Assembly (NCBI RefSeq): GCF_045999315.1
Contig: NZ_CP174607.1
Location: 1,798,001-1,862,000 of the forward strand
Direction of reading: 5' to 3'
Length of the DNA stretch: 64,000 nt
Source of the DNA: Peredibacter sp045999315
GTDB lineage: Bacteria; Bdellovibrionota; Bacteriovoracia; Bacteriovoracales; Bacteriovoracaceae
The position numbers were made by a program, and so were the translations under genes. The number at the start of each line of letters is the position of its first letter. The stretch's first letter is position 1. Under the pieces are notes generated by a model, which saw nothing but the letters and a program-made list of their open reading frames with translations, was not told the origin of the DNA and searched no databases. Below, piece by piece: positions 17,189 to 27,100 of the stretch.

Positions 17189-18568
17189 TTGAATCCACTG
17201 AAAGTAGGACTCCTGACATTGGCGGCGATGGCCAGTGTAGTGGTAATGTCTTTAAAAATTACGCAGAACCAATCTGGTTTTGGTAAACATATTGAATATA
17301 AAACTCTCGTAAAAGATGCTTCCGGTATTTTTGAAAAGACCCCAATTAAGGTTGCGGGTATTAATGCCGGTAAAATCAAAAGCATCGAGCTTGCCGGAAG
17401 AGATGCTCTCATCACTTTTGAAATTCTCGAAAATGTAAAAGTTACTCCAAACGCTAAATTGAAAATCAAAAGCGTGGGTCTACTGGGTGATAAATTCATC
17501 GACATTGATCTTGGTGCTGAAACTGATCAGAAACTACCTGAAGGTTCTTTTATTACGACTGAGGGTGGAGAAGGTTTTGATAGTCTTGCGAAAGACGCTT
17601 CAGCAGTACTTAAAGATGTGAAAGAGATCACGGCAGGAATTAAAGAGGCCTTGAGAGATGATGAAGGCCGCAACGTGGTCAAGCAGATCGTTGAAAACAT
17701 CAACGAAGTTACCGCGAGCTTAAGACGTATTACTGATAGCAATGAAGAGAAAGTGAACAAGATCATTGATGATATCGAACAGCTTTCTTCACAACTTGCT
17801 CACGAAACTGACCGTTATCAAAAAGATTCTTTGATGGCCGATCTTTCAAAAATCGGACCTATCCTGGATAAAGTGGATGCCACAGTTTCTGATCTACGTG
17901 TGATTGTGGCGGACGTTAAAGACGGTAAAGGTACTGTTGGTAAGCTTCTTCGTGACGATGCGGTAGTAGACCAAGTGTCACAGACCCTTTCTTCAGTTAA
18001 CCGTCTTGTTAACCGTATTAATAACATTGAAGCGGACATTGGTCTTTCAACGGGTGCTAACACTCGTACGGGATCTGATACTCGTTTCGATCTTGATATT
18101 TACCCGGCACCTGAGCGTTTCTTCCGTCTTGGTATTGTAACCAACGATTTCGGACCGCAGTCTGAAAAAGAAACTGATACCTTCACATCAACGAACGGTG
18201 GACCTGAAACAAAAACAAGTGTTCGTAAAATCAACAAAGACGACTTTAAATTCAACTTCCAAATTGGTCGACGCATTCAACGCTTCGGTCTTCGTGCAGG
18301 TTTGATCGAGTCGACGGGTGGTGTTGGTCTAGATTATTTCTTCCCGGATTGGGGTATCAGAACGGGGATGGAGTTGTTTGACTACCAGAAAGACGCAGGA
18401 CCAAACCTTCGTTTAATGGGTGAGTTTAAAATCTGGAACGTGCTATTTGCGCGTATCGCAGGTGAGGATTTGATTTCTAAAGACGGTAAACAAAGTGCTA
18501 CACTCTCTATGGGTCTACGCTTTAGTGACCAGGATCTAGCGGCATTAATTGGTATTTTCGCAAGATAA
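17189..18568 (+). CDS. mlaD: MlaD/MCE-family protein with C-terminal strand-rich domain
   Basis: 459 aa. The start is TTG at 17189 with GGAG 9 nt upstream; no in-frame ATG gives the canonical MNPLKVGLLTLAA start. One membrane anchor (about 5-22) is followed by the MCE domain (KDASGIFEKTPIKVAGINAG, then GLLGDKFIDIDLG), then helical coiled segments to about 280. Residues 290-459 are strand-rich (RAGLIESTGGVGLDYFF, LRFSDQDL), an extension I recall in deltaproteobacterial-type MlaD. E. coli MlaD has only about 183 aa. It should bridge MlaE to the outer membrane. Confidence 0.88.
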   Translation: MNPLKVGLLTLAAMASVVVMSLKITQNQSGFGKHIEYKTLVKDASGIFEKTPIKVAGINAGKIKSIELAGRDALITFEILENVKVTPNAKLKIKSVGLLGDKFIDIDLGAETDQKLPEGSFITTEGGEGFDSLAKDASAVLKDVKEITAGIKEALRDDEGRNVVKQIVENINEVTASLRRITDSNEEKVNKIIDDIEQLSSQLAHETDRYQKDSLMADLSKIGPILDKVDATVSDLRVIVADVKDGKGTVGKLLRDDAVVDQVSQTLSSVNRLVNRINNIEADIGLSTGANTRTGSDTRFDLDIYPAPERFFRLGIVTNDFGPQSEKETDTFTSTNGGPETKTSVRKINKDDFKFNFQIGRRIQRFGLRAGLIESTGGVGLDYFFPDWGIRTGMELFDYQKDAGPNLRLMGEFKIWNVLFARIAGEDLISKDGKQSATLSMGLRFSDQDLAALIGIFAR

Positions 18569-18569
18569 T

Positions 18570-20330
18570 ATGGATAAAAACTGGCTGATTAGAACAAAAT
18601 CGAATCATATCTTAGGACCCATCTCAAAAGAGAAGGTGCTAGAGCTATATAAAAATGGTTCGATTAAGCCAGATGATGAAGTTTGTTCTGGAAACGGTTT
18701 TTGGTTCTTTATTCGTGAAGATGATATGGTGGCCAAATACCTGTATGGAGCTGAAACTCAGCCGTTCAATCCCATCTCAGAAGCAAAAGATGTTATTACT
18801 CATGGCCAGGCACCTGGGCCAGAGACGGATGACATCACATTAGTTGGTGGTATTAGTCTTTCCATGCTTAATAAGGACGAGGCCGCAGTCCCACCGGTTC
18901 CTGACCTGCCACCGCCTGCACACAAATCACAATTCTCTACTGTTAAAGAAACAGGGTCTCAGGATCCTAAAAAAAAAAATAACGCCAAAGTAAAGACCAA
19001 GGGTGCGCCCGTTAGGCCCCTCAAGAAGCAAGGTTACTTAAAGTATCTTGGTATTATTGGTTTCGTCGTTCTTTTCCTTCTCATCTATTTCCGCAAAACA
19101 ATCATTCGCTCCCTCTTTGAAGGTGAGATGACGTACTCAGTTCCCACGCTGATTCAATCTGCTCACGCCCAGGAGGATGAAACTCCGGCCGAAAAAAAAA
19201 AGCTTCTAGAAAGTTCTGTTGTCATTGAAAAGGTGAGTTTCCGTCCAGTCATTGGACTTAATGGTTTTGTGGTGGCGAGTTCCTTTGATATTGAAGAGAT
19301 CACCTGTGAAGATCTAAAGACGGACATTTATCAGTTAGGAGTGATTCTTCATCCTCCAGAAGTTTTGAACGAAAAGTTTCTGATTCGTCTGAGAGACTGC
19401 GTATTGAAGCTTTCTGATACTCATCCTTTAAAGCGTTGGCTTAAGTGGGTATCAAAATCAAAACCTCTGGATGCCAAAGATCAAAAGAAACAAAGTTTTT
19501 TGAATGAGATCATTAACACCAGTTTCAATCTCATCACCGATGCTAAAGTAAAAAATCAGATCATTGATATATTAGACGATGTGCCCGAGGACACCCTTCC
19601 TGAGCAGGTCCTGCGCTCTTATCTGTACCTGATGATTGGAAATATTACTCGTTCGGATAATATCCTCCGAAGTATCGTGAATACTCCTCCTCGTGTGAAT
19701 TGGGAGAAGCGCCCTCAGGTAGAAAGCTTTTACCATCGTCTTGCGAGTCTTCAATTTGGGCAGATCTTGAAGAAGTTTGCCAAGCATCCGGCGGACCGAA
19801 GAGCATTCGAGCTGTTCGGACTTTACATCACAAGTTTCTACAATGAAGAGGGACTCGTGAACATGGCAAAAGATATTGATGTAAGTGAATTAGAAGAAAA
19901 GATTAATCTACGTTATATTGAAGAACTTGCTCCATCATTTGTGCATTATCTTCGCCTGGCCGATGTCAGCGAGACAGTGAGAGTGAAGCGCCTAAGAAAT
20001 ACTCAAAGATTTCCGCTGAATGAACAGGCCTATTGGATCTGGCCTTTTCTGGATATTAATCCACTCATCTCAGACAGCATGACCCCCGAAATTGAGAAGA
20101 TTGAAAAAGAAGATCAGCTTTGGTTTATCTATCTCATGGAAAACGAAAAACTCGCTGATGTGTTTTCGAAGAAAAGTGGCAAAAGTTTTCTTCCGAGTAG
20201 AAGACCCTATTTGAAAAGTAACTTGGCGCATGCTCCGTCCTTTATGATGAGTTTGTATAAACTCATTGAGCTGGGGGACATCAATCCGGAACTGGTTCAA
20301 ACGACGATTCAATTTATCACCCATGAGTGA
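18570..20330 (+). CDS. GYF-like domain membrane protein
   Basis: 586 aa, starting 1 nt after the mlaD stop. Residues 1-60 resemble the GYF_2 domain (NWLIRT..ILGPISKEKVLELYKNGSI..DDEV). A proline- and lysine-rich linker leads to one membrane segment at about 157-175, followed by a large helical region of about 400 residues. The N-terminus is likely cytoplasmic and the C-terminus periplasmic. The tight link to mla genes suggests a role in envelope biology, but I do not recognise the large domain. Its stop overlaps the start of the methyltransferase. Confidence 0.55.
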   Translation: MDKNWLIRTKSNHILGPISKEKVLELYKNGSIKPDDEVCSGNGFWFFIREDDMVAKYLYGAETQPFNPISEAKDVITHGQAPGPETDDITLVGGISLSMLNKDEAAVPPVPDLPPPAHKSQFSTVKETGSQDPKKKNNAKVKTKGAPVRPLKKQGYLKYLGIIGFVVLFLLIYFRKTIIRSLFEGEMTYSVPTLIQSAHAQEDETPAEKKKLLESSVVIEKVSFRPVIGLNGFVVASSFDIEEITCEDLKTDIYQLGVILHPPEVLNEKFLIRLRDCVLKLSDTHPLKRWLKWVSKSKPLDAKDQKKQSFLNEIINTSFNLITDAKVKNQIIDILDDVPEDTLPEQVLRSYLYLMIGNITRSDNILRSIVNTPPRVNWEKRPQVESFYHRLASLQFGQILKKFAKHPADRRAFELFGLYITSFYNEEGLVNMAKDIDVSELEEKINLRYIEELAPSFVHYLRLADVSETVRVKRLRNTQRFPLNEQAYWIWPFLDINPLISDSMTPEIEKIEKEDQLWFIYLMENEKLADVFSKKSGKSFLPSRRPYLKSNLAHAPSFMMSLYKLIELGDINPELVQTTIQFITHE

Positions 20331-20919
20331 TTATCTTCAGCCTGATTTTTATCGCTTTAATCAGGACTCACTTTTTTTAGTTAACTGGATCTCCCAAAGA
20401 ATGAAAACTGCTTCCCATATTCTAGATATCGGAGCGGGCACCGGTGTGATTGGAATTGAACTTTCAAATCGACTGAGTCCGGATTCAGTAACTCTTTTGG
20501 AACTGCAACCGGACTTCTTACCGTTCTTAGAAAAAAATTCTGTGACTCAAAAGAAAGGGAGTTATGACCTTGAAGTCATTATTGGTTCCATTGGAGAATG
20601 GAACCCCGGGATGACCTTTGATCTGATTGTTTCAAATCCCCCTTATTATTTACCGGGACATGGTGAGGCCTCGCAAGATCTTCGAAAGGGGAAGGCACGT
20701 TCCTTTATCGTCGATGGATGGAAAGTCTTATTGAGGAAAATTGAAACTTTGTTGACCCCTGATGGGCACGCCTACATTGTTATTAAAAATGATAAGTCCC
20801 TTCTCGCCCATGTTCGAAAAGAGGTGGGGGGACTTCGTCTTACTGAATTTGAAGAAAAAGATTTGGTGGTCTTGCAGTTAACGAGATTGCATGAAAATGG
20901 ACATCATAAGCTCTCTTAG
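20323..20919 (+). CDS. N6-adenine methyltransferase, TrmN6-like
   Basis: 198 aa from ATG 20323, which overlaps the previous stop by 8 nt. SAM-binding DIGAGTGVIG at 35-44 and catalytic NPPY at 105-108 place it among N6-adenine methyltransferases; the QPDFYRFNQDSLFL start resembles the RNA1-Val A37 methyltransferase TrmN6 (YfiC). The 3' end overlaps the convergent DciA-like gene by 42 bp. A protein or DNA substrate cannot be excluded. Confidence 0.7.
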   Translation: MSDYLQPDFYRFNQDSLFLVNWISQRMKTASHILDIGAGTGVIGIELSNRLSPDSVTLLELQPDFLPFLEKNSVTQKKGSYDLEVIIGSIGEWNPGMTFDLIVSNPPYYLPGHGEASQDLRKGKARSFIVDGWKVLLRKIETLLTPDGHAYIVIKNDKSLLAHVRKEVGGLRLTEFEEKDLVVLQLTRLHENGHHKLS

Positions 20920-21381
20920 CTCTTTGTCTTCAATGTCTCCGAACAAACGATCTGCTTCAAGCTTTAAAACCTTATAGCGAGGATCCTGCGGATGCAATTT
21001 AGGCACCGAAGGTTTCTTGGCCTCTTCCGCCTGCTTCTGTTGAAAGAAGTTTTCCTGCGTTTGAAAATTTAACTTTTTGATCACAGGCTTGAGTTGTGGA
21101 AAGAGAACAAAAATTTTCTGCTTCAGTTCTTCTGACAGGTACGAAATGTTATGAGAGTAGCTCGCATGGGTCGTAACGATGATAAGTGAATCTCCCTTAA
21201 TCTTTAAAGGGGAGGTCACTTTGGCAAAAGCAGGTCCGATAATTTCGGGCCACTTTTTTACCAATTCTAAGAAGTCGAAGGTCTGGTAAAAGGAGTGCAT
21301 GTTGTCTCGCTTTAAGTCATGCGAGTCAAAACGCTCTAAATCCTTGTAATTAAGACCTTTAAAATCTATTTTTTTAAACAT
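20878..21381 (-). CDS. DUF721/DciA-like protein
   Basis: 167 aa. The region WPEIIGPAFAKVTSPLKIKGDSLIIVTTHASYSHNI fits the DUF721 core found in DciA, the helicase-loader partner of DnaB in bacteria without DnaC/DnaI. The C-terminal 60 residues are charged and may be flexible. It lies antiparallel to the methyltransferase and divergent from lptE/holA-like genes. The role in loading is taken from the family. Confidence 0.65.
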   Translation of the reverse strand: MFKKIDFKGLNYKDLERFDSHDLKRDNMHSFYQTFDFLELVKKWPEIIGPAFAKVTSPLKIKGDSLIIVTTHASYSHNISYLSEELKQKIFVLFPQLKPVIKKLNFQTQENFFQQKQAEEAKKPSVPKLHPQDPRYKVLKLEADRLFGDIEDKELRELMMSIFMQSR

Positions 21382-21434
21382 GTTCTTTAATCACTAACCT
21401 AGCTCTTCCCTCTTGTCCATGATATAGAAATATT

Positions 21435-22079
21435 ATGCGTTGGTTAATCATTTTACTTATGCTTGCTGGTTGCAGCGGCTATCGTTTTTCCCAGCAGGAA
21501 AATCCGCTTTCCCAATATGGGATTCAGAGTCTTTCTGTACCAATGTTTTACAATTATTCAAACGTTTCTGAGGCCTCTGGGGAGTTCACCCGTGAGACTT
21601 ATCGTCTGCTAACCGGCTTCAGTGGACTTAAGCTCTATAATGGTTACAAGTCGAGTTCAGACGCTATTCTTATCGGAATCATTAAATCTCCAGAAAAGAT
21701 GTATGACACTTTAAGGCCAAACAATCTGCGTGTGGCCCAGGACAAGGCCCCCAATGCTATCGGTACGAAACGAGAAAATTTCTATATTCCCGGTACAACA
21801 GATGTGAACTTGTTTCTTCAAGTGATCGTGATTAAGAAACCAAGTGAAGAAGAGCTCACTCTTCTAAAGTCTGGGATTGGTGATCAGGTCAGAACCAATT
21901 CAAAAATTATCTTTAACGAGGTCATTCCTCTAAGAATGCAATACACTCGAGAAATTCTGGACACTCCAGGAACTCAGGTGAACGCAACTCAGAACTACGG
22001 TGCTCAAAGAAAAACCATACGCACCATGGCCGAACAGGCCGCGATTACCGTTAGGGACATGATTTTCTATGCATTCTAA
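21435..22079 (+). CDS. lptE: LptE-like outer-membrane lipoprotein
   Basis: 214 aa. Lipoprotein signal with LAGC lipobox (Cys13) followed by SGYRF and a GIQSLSVPMFYNYS segment, typical for LptE/RlpB, the plug protein of the LptD LPS translocon. The gene order lptE-holA, as in E. coli, supports it strongly; the two genes overlap by 11 nt. Confidence 0.78.
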   Translation: MRWLIILLMLAGCSGYRFSQQENPLSQYGIQSLSVPMFYNYSNVSEASGEFTRETYRLLTGFSGLKLYNGYKSSSDAILIGIIKSPEKMYDTLRPNNLRVAQDKAPNAIGTKRENFYIPGTTDVNLFLQVIVIKKPSEEELTLLKSGIGDQVRTNSKIIFNEVIPLRMQYTREILDTPGTQVNATQNYGAQRKTIRTMAEQAAITVRDMIFYAF

Positions 22080-23025
22080 GTGGCAAATCTGGGACTTCTT
22101 CTCATCATTTAAACGCGATTATTTGAAGACCTATGAAGGCGCTCTTGCCATTAATTCATTTGATCCTATTTGCTTGAAGATGGTGAAGGATTTCCTCACT
22201 CGTGGTGCGGACGATAAGGTCATTCATTACAAGATGGCCGCAGAAGTGACAAAGGGCTGGATCGAAGAAGAGTTTCAGACTCTTAGTCTTTTTGGTAACT
22301 CTGATTCTTTTTTCATTCACCAGGCCCAGGATCTCAATGCGGAAATGCTCGAGATCATTTCTAATCTAGATATCACTGGACGTTTCCTTATCTTAAGTTT
22401 TGAAAATGAACTCGCGACCTGGAAGAAGCTTGTGAAAGACGGAAAGATTCCGACGCTTGTGATTGAGTCTCCACGTTTTTGGGAGATTAACAAGCTTTTG
22501 GATTTTACCTGCGCTCATCTGCGTTTGCCTCTTAGCTACGAGGCAAAAACGTGGATTCTAGACGCTTTAGAAAACAATCTTGGCACGTTTTATAATGCCT
22601 GCTGCTTGATAAAGCTCAACCATCCGGAAGCGAAGGAAGTAGGAATCAATGAAGTCAAAGAACTTCTGACTCTTGAAAAGCTTGATCAGTTCCAGCTTGC
22701 TTCATTGCTTGCTCGTAAAAAACAAAAAGAGTTTTTTGAAAAGCTTGTGGCACTTGAAGGTGACTTTGAGAAAATGCGTGGCTTTTTTAACTTTATGCAG
22801 GGCCATTTAATTAAGATGGCAGACCCGACTTATCTTTCTCAGAAACCTCGTCTTACTCAATATGATAAAGATCTGCAGAGCACTTCTAAACTTTGGAAGT
22901 CTGATGAACTCATGAATGAGATTCAGAAGTTTAATCGCTGGGAACTTTTAAGTAAGAAGAAGGACTCTCATCTCTGGCACGAGATTAAAGAGGCCCATCT
23001 TCGTTCTATCTCTGGGACTCGCTAA
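22069..23025 (+). CDS. holA: DNA polymerase III delta subunit-like protein
   Basis: 318 aa. It has no strong motif but the three-part helical layout, length and the position after lptE fit HolA, the clamp-loader delta subunit. The start of the protein (LKTYEGALAINSFDPICLKMVKDFL) and RFLILSFENE near residue 105 resemble delta. The sequence is diverged. The 3' end overlaps the convergent esterase-like gene by 20 bp. Confidence 0.65.
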   Translation: MHSKWQIWDFFSSFKRDYLKTYEGALAINSFDPICLKMVKDFLTRGADDKVIHYKMAAEVTKGWIEEEFQTLSLFGNSDSFFIHQAQDLNAEMLEIISNLDITGRFLILSFENELATWKKLVKDGKIPTLVIESPRFWEINKLLDFTCAHLRLPLSYEAKTWILDALENNLGTFYNACCLIKLNHPEAKEVGINEVKELLTLEKLDQFQLASLLARKKQKEFFEKLVALEGDFEKMRGFFNFMQGHLIKMADPTYLSQKPRLTQYDKDLQSTSKLWKSDELMNEIQKFNRWELLSKKKDSHLWHEIKEAHLRSISGTR

Positions 23026-23995
23026 TTAAACGGTCAACATAGTCTTTGGCCGATTCACCACTTTCAATATCACGACTGTTTGCGGCCACATCTGGAATGA
23101 TGAGGAGCATGTGTCCAATGCCTTCACTAATGTGAGTTGTGCAGTTGCTTGTCTGTTTGAGAGTGTTTCTGATCCCGTTCGGACCTAAGACCACCTTACG
23201 ATGATCATTTTGAGAGATGTCCCCAAACATGGTCGACATAATAATGTCTCGGGTGGTTTGGATAAAACCAATCTTCCAGTCTTTGCGTGTACGGCAGTAG
23301 TTTTTGAGTTGTGGGGCCACAAGACCTGTAGAGAAATCAATATGAATGCCGGCCTTGGCGAAGGTCTCACCAAAGTCCTGCATCAGCTCCGGCGTAAATT
23401 TTTTCCAGAAATTTGGACCGTAATGAAGCCCCGGACTATCAGCAATAAGAAGTTTTCTTTCCGGTCGCATATATTTCAAATAAGTATCAGCATGAAGAAG
23501 AGAACCAATAGCTCCGGCCGAAGATCCATAAGCGACCAGGTTTTTGACTTGCTGAAAGTCGATGATTCGAGCGGCCTTAAGATAATCCAGAGACTTTACG
23601 AGATTTCTTTTTCCATGATGATGGGTTCCTTTGAGCTCACCTGGGAAATAATTGGCGCTGTGATTTCCGGAATAAACGTCTCCATTACAATAGGGGAAGT
23701 AGAGGAATGTATGATCTCTGAGAGGGCCGTCTTCCGTGGTGAGATAGCTGTAGGCCGGAAGCTCAGGAATAGGATGAATCCAAGTATGAAGCTTTGGGCC
23801 CCAGCATGTAGCGAGACTCCAACAGGCCCCTCCACCCATCAGTTCAACTGCGAGTTTTGATTTTTGGCCTTTTCTAAGGAAGATCTTATAAGGAGCTCCA
23901 TCACCGCATTTCGCATTTGGTATTGTGATTGTTTCCCAAGGAGAGGCGATAGCATGAGCTGCTAGAAAGAGAACGAGTACAAGTAGATGCTTCAT
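23006..23995 (-). CDS. Pectinacetylesterase-like secreted hydrolase
   Basis: 329 aa with a signal peptide ending AIAS. The fold is alpha/beta hydrolase: GGGACW (54-59) as oxyanion element, YCNGDVYSGNH (102-112), and the nucleophile Ser159 in YGSSAGAIG. GIGHM near the C-terminus offers the His. The pattern matches the pectinacetylesterase/Notum family, which removes acyl groups from glycans or proteins. The substrate here is unknown. It is transcribed divergently from the fibre lipoprotein, with a shared 12-bp motif in the gap. Confidence 0.7.
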   Translation of the reverse strand: MKHLLVLVLFLAAHAIASPWETITIPNAKCGDGAPYKIFLRKGQKSKLAVELMGGGACWSLATCWGPKLHTWIHPIPELPAYSYLTTEDGPLRDHTFLYFPYCNGDVYSGNHSANYFPGELKGTHHHGKRNLVKSLDYLKAARIIDFQQVKNLVAYGSSAGAIGSLLHADTYLKYMRPERKLLIADSPGLHYGPNFWKKFTPELMQDFGETFAKAGIHIDFSTGLVAPQLKNYCRTRKDWKIGFIQTTRDIIMSTMFGDISQNDHRKVVLGPNGIRNTLKQTSNCTTHISEGIGHMLLIIPDVAANSRDIESGESAKDYVDRLISESQR

Positions 23996-24000
23996 GGAAC

Positions 24001-24100
24001 AATTGGAGCATTAATAAAAAAGAATCACAAATGACATCCTCTTACAAAATTTAGAGAGAAGCCATCTCAATAAGTCAGGTATTAAACAAATGCTCCAATT
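24001..24100. repeat. 12-bp inverted repeat between divergent genes
   Basis: AATTGGAGCATT at 24001-24012 and its exact complement AATGCTCCAATT at 24089-24100 face outward. One copy lies 5 nt from the esterase ATG, the other 2 nt upstream of the -35 box of the fibre gene. They could be operators for one regulator, or pair in RNA. Confidence 0.6.
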
Positions 24101-24102
24101 AT

Positions 24103-24130
24103 TAAAGAACACCCGCCTAATTGTCGATAA
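24103..24130 (+). promoter_or_regulatory. Sigma-28 (FliA)-type promoter for fibre gene 1
   Basis: TAAAGAAC (24103-24110), 12-nt spacer, GTCGATAA (24123-24130). The consensus is TAAAGTTT-N11-GCCGATAA; the -10 matches 7 of 8. The expected start is about 26 nt before the ATG, leaving room for the AAGG ribosome site. Confidence 0.6.
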
Positions 24131-24162
24131 ATAATACAGCTTAATGTTTCCTTAAGGTTGTG

Positions 24163-27100
24163 ATGACTAAATTTAGTGCACTCTCTATTCTTCTTTCTCT
24201 GTTTATACTGAGTTCATGTCAGGATTCAATCTTTAAAGGCAATATCAAAGTCAGCATTCGAGAGTCTCAACCTCGAATTGACCAAGTCAAAGTTCAAAAT
24301 GATCAAATCATTGTTTCCGGAAAAAATTTAGAAAGCGTTTCTCTCGCCAAAGTTGGAAATCATGAATTTCAGATTGAATCAAAAACAACTGATAAGTTAA
24401 TTCTTAATGCTAAAAGTATGCTCAGCTTTTTAGTCGGGCAGACGTTTAATCTTATTGTTTCCAATGCCAGCGCATCCGCAACTTTTCCTCTGAGTTTTGA
24501 GTTACAAAATGGACAAGTAACGGCCTCAAAGCTTCATCACATGAATGCTTCAACCGGCGATTTTCTTCAATTTAATGGAACAAATTGGGCGCCAGCATCT
24601 ATTTCCACCAATCAAGTTTATGTGGGTACATATAATGCCTCAACGGATACACCTAATTTATCCGCCGGGGCCGCGGCCGCTGGGACTTATTATATTGTGA
24701 CCACTGCAGGAACTCAGGATCTAGGTTCTGGTGCCATGAGTTTTGATGTTGGTGACTGGGTGATCTCTGATGGGACAAACTGGAGTAAGGTGGCCGTAGG
24801 AACAAATACAGTTTCAAACTTCAACGGAAGAACAGGTGCAGTTGTTCCTTTATCAGGTGATTACTCGTGGAGCATGCTTACAAAAGCTGCTGGTAAACTC
24901 ACAGGATCTAAGCTTCAGGAAATCGCTGATGTTGATGTCACTGGTATTCAAGATGGCGACATCCTTATTTGGAACAATTCGAGTTTAAAGTGGGAGAGTG
25001 GGCCTCAGCCATCAGTTTCAATTCCTGCGGGTTCTGTGACCAATACACAAATTGCCAGTGGTGCAATTGACTCTTCTAAGATTGTTGATGGATCAATTAC
25101 TAATGCAGATATCGCTGCCGGTGCGTCGATTGATCAGACGAAGATCAATGGACTCACAACTGCTCTTGATGGCAAAGAACCGAAAATTACCGCAGGAACT
25201 GCCGCTCAATACTGGAGCGGAACTAAGACTTGGCAGAATTTAAATCCCGCAGTGATTGGATCGACGCTTACGGGTTTTGCATCGACCACAGGAGCAGTGA
25301 CTGCGGCCGATACCATTCTTTCTGCCATTGGGAAGCTAAGTGGGAATCTCGGAACAGTTGCAGCAACACAAGGTAACTATGTTTTAAAGACCGGCGACTC
25401 TATGAGTGGCCCGCTTGCGATGGGTGGGAATAAGATTACCAATCTCGCGGCCCCGACCGTTGCAACTGATGCTGCAACGATGGGTTATGTCGATTCAAGG
25501 TCTTCTCAATGGACCACGAATGGATCAGATATTCATTATTCAACCGGTAGCGTAGTCATTGGAACAGCTACTTCAGAATCGACCCTACATTTAAAAGGTG
25601 ATGGAAGTGTAGGAGCAACTATTCATCGCATCTCTGATCTGCACCCTCCATTTGTAAGTTTAACCAGGTCACGTGGAACTTTGGGTAGTGAAGCGAAAGT
25701 TCAAGCTGGAGATATGTTAGGTCAATTGAGATTCAGAGGATTGACCAGAAATGCGACCAATACAGCAGATGCAAATACGATTTTAAGTCAGATTATCTCT
25801 AGTGTTGAAAGTGTTGATGCTGATCAAAAGGCGAGCTCGAATTTGAGCTTTTATACATCAACAAACTCTGCAAGTGTCACAGCTAAAATGACAATTTCTT
25901 CCTTGGGGAATGTTGGTATCGGAACAACTTCACCAACAGAAAAACTAGATGTTGATGGCAACATGGCCCTAACAGGTAAAGCTCGCTTTAAATCTGATAC
26001 TGCAAACTTTGTTGAACTAAGAGCTCCAGCAGGTTTGGGCACGACACTTACTTTCAATCTTCCGGCCTCATATGGAAGTAATAATCAAGTTCTTATGACC
26101 GATGGTGCAGGAAATCTGTCATGGACAAATGGATCTGGTGCACCTACCGGAAATGCCGGGGGAGACCTAAGTGGAACTTACCCAAATCCTACTATCTCAG
26201 GTCTTGATGCCACTAAGATTGGTGCGGGTTCAGTTGATAACACAGAATTCAGTTATCTGAATGGAGTTACCTCAAACATTCAAACTCAATTGAACAACAC
26301 TGGGAATTTAGTTCTTTCCACTCCATTGAGTACATATGCAGGTGGTACTGCAACTCCCATTTTAACCACCGATAACATTCCCCAGGCATTGGGAAAATTA
26401 AACGCTTATATCAGCGCCAATCAAACGGCGGCCGTTCAGGTTGATGGTTCATCAACGATGACTGGCGACTTAAAAATGGGAAACAAATTAATTACTGGAC
26501 TGGCCACTCCTAGTGCTGCAACTGACGCTGCCACGAAAGGATACATTGATACACTGATTACCAATTCGACGACCTGGCTTAAGAATGTTTCGGATATTTA
26601 TTTCAATACAGGAAAGGTGGGGATCGGGACAAATTCTCCAATGGCAAATTTAGATGTGAGAGGTTCCCTTTCTGCTTTAGGTAGAGTTTATGACGAGACT
26701 GGAGCTTCATTCGAGTTAGGGATGGCAGGAAAATCCACAAATATTAATGATGGTGCTCTATTGATAAGCTCCACTGGCAATGTAGGAATTGGGACGACCA
26801 CGCCAAGTGAAAAGCTTCAGGTTAATGGAAATATTCGTCTACAGGATAACGAAACAGATTCTACAACCAAAGTGAGTAGAGTTCTTCTTGGACATTACAC
26901 AAATGCTGAAGAGCCCATGTATGCTTTAGGTGCAACTTCGGATTCAACGAAAAACTATGTCGCTTTAGGTGGTGGAAGCCCTTCTTATAATGCCGCTACT
27001 CAGATTGATTTTTATACAGCAGCAAATAATACGACTCTTACTGGCACTTCCCGTATGACTATTCTATCTGATGGTAAAATAGGCGTTGGTACCGTGACTC

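Noticed and set aside
23201..23860. A 219-codon open frame on the plus strand opposite the esterase gene
   Set aside because: It lies fully antisense to a gene with clear catalytic motifs and signal peptide, and its own product has no recognisable feature.
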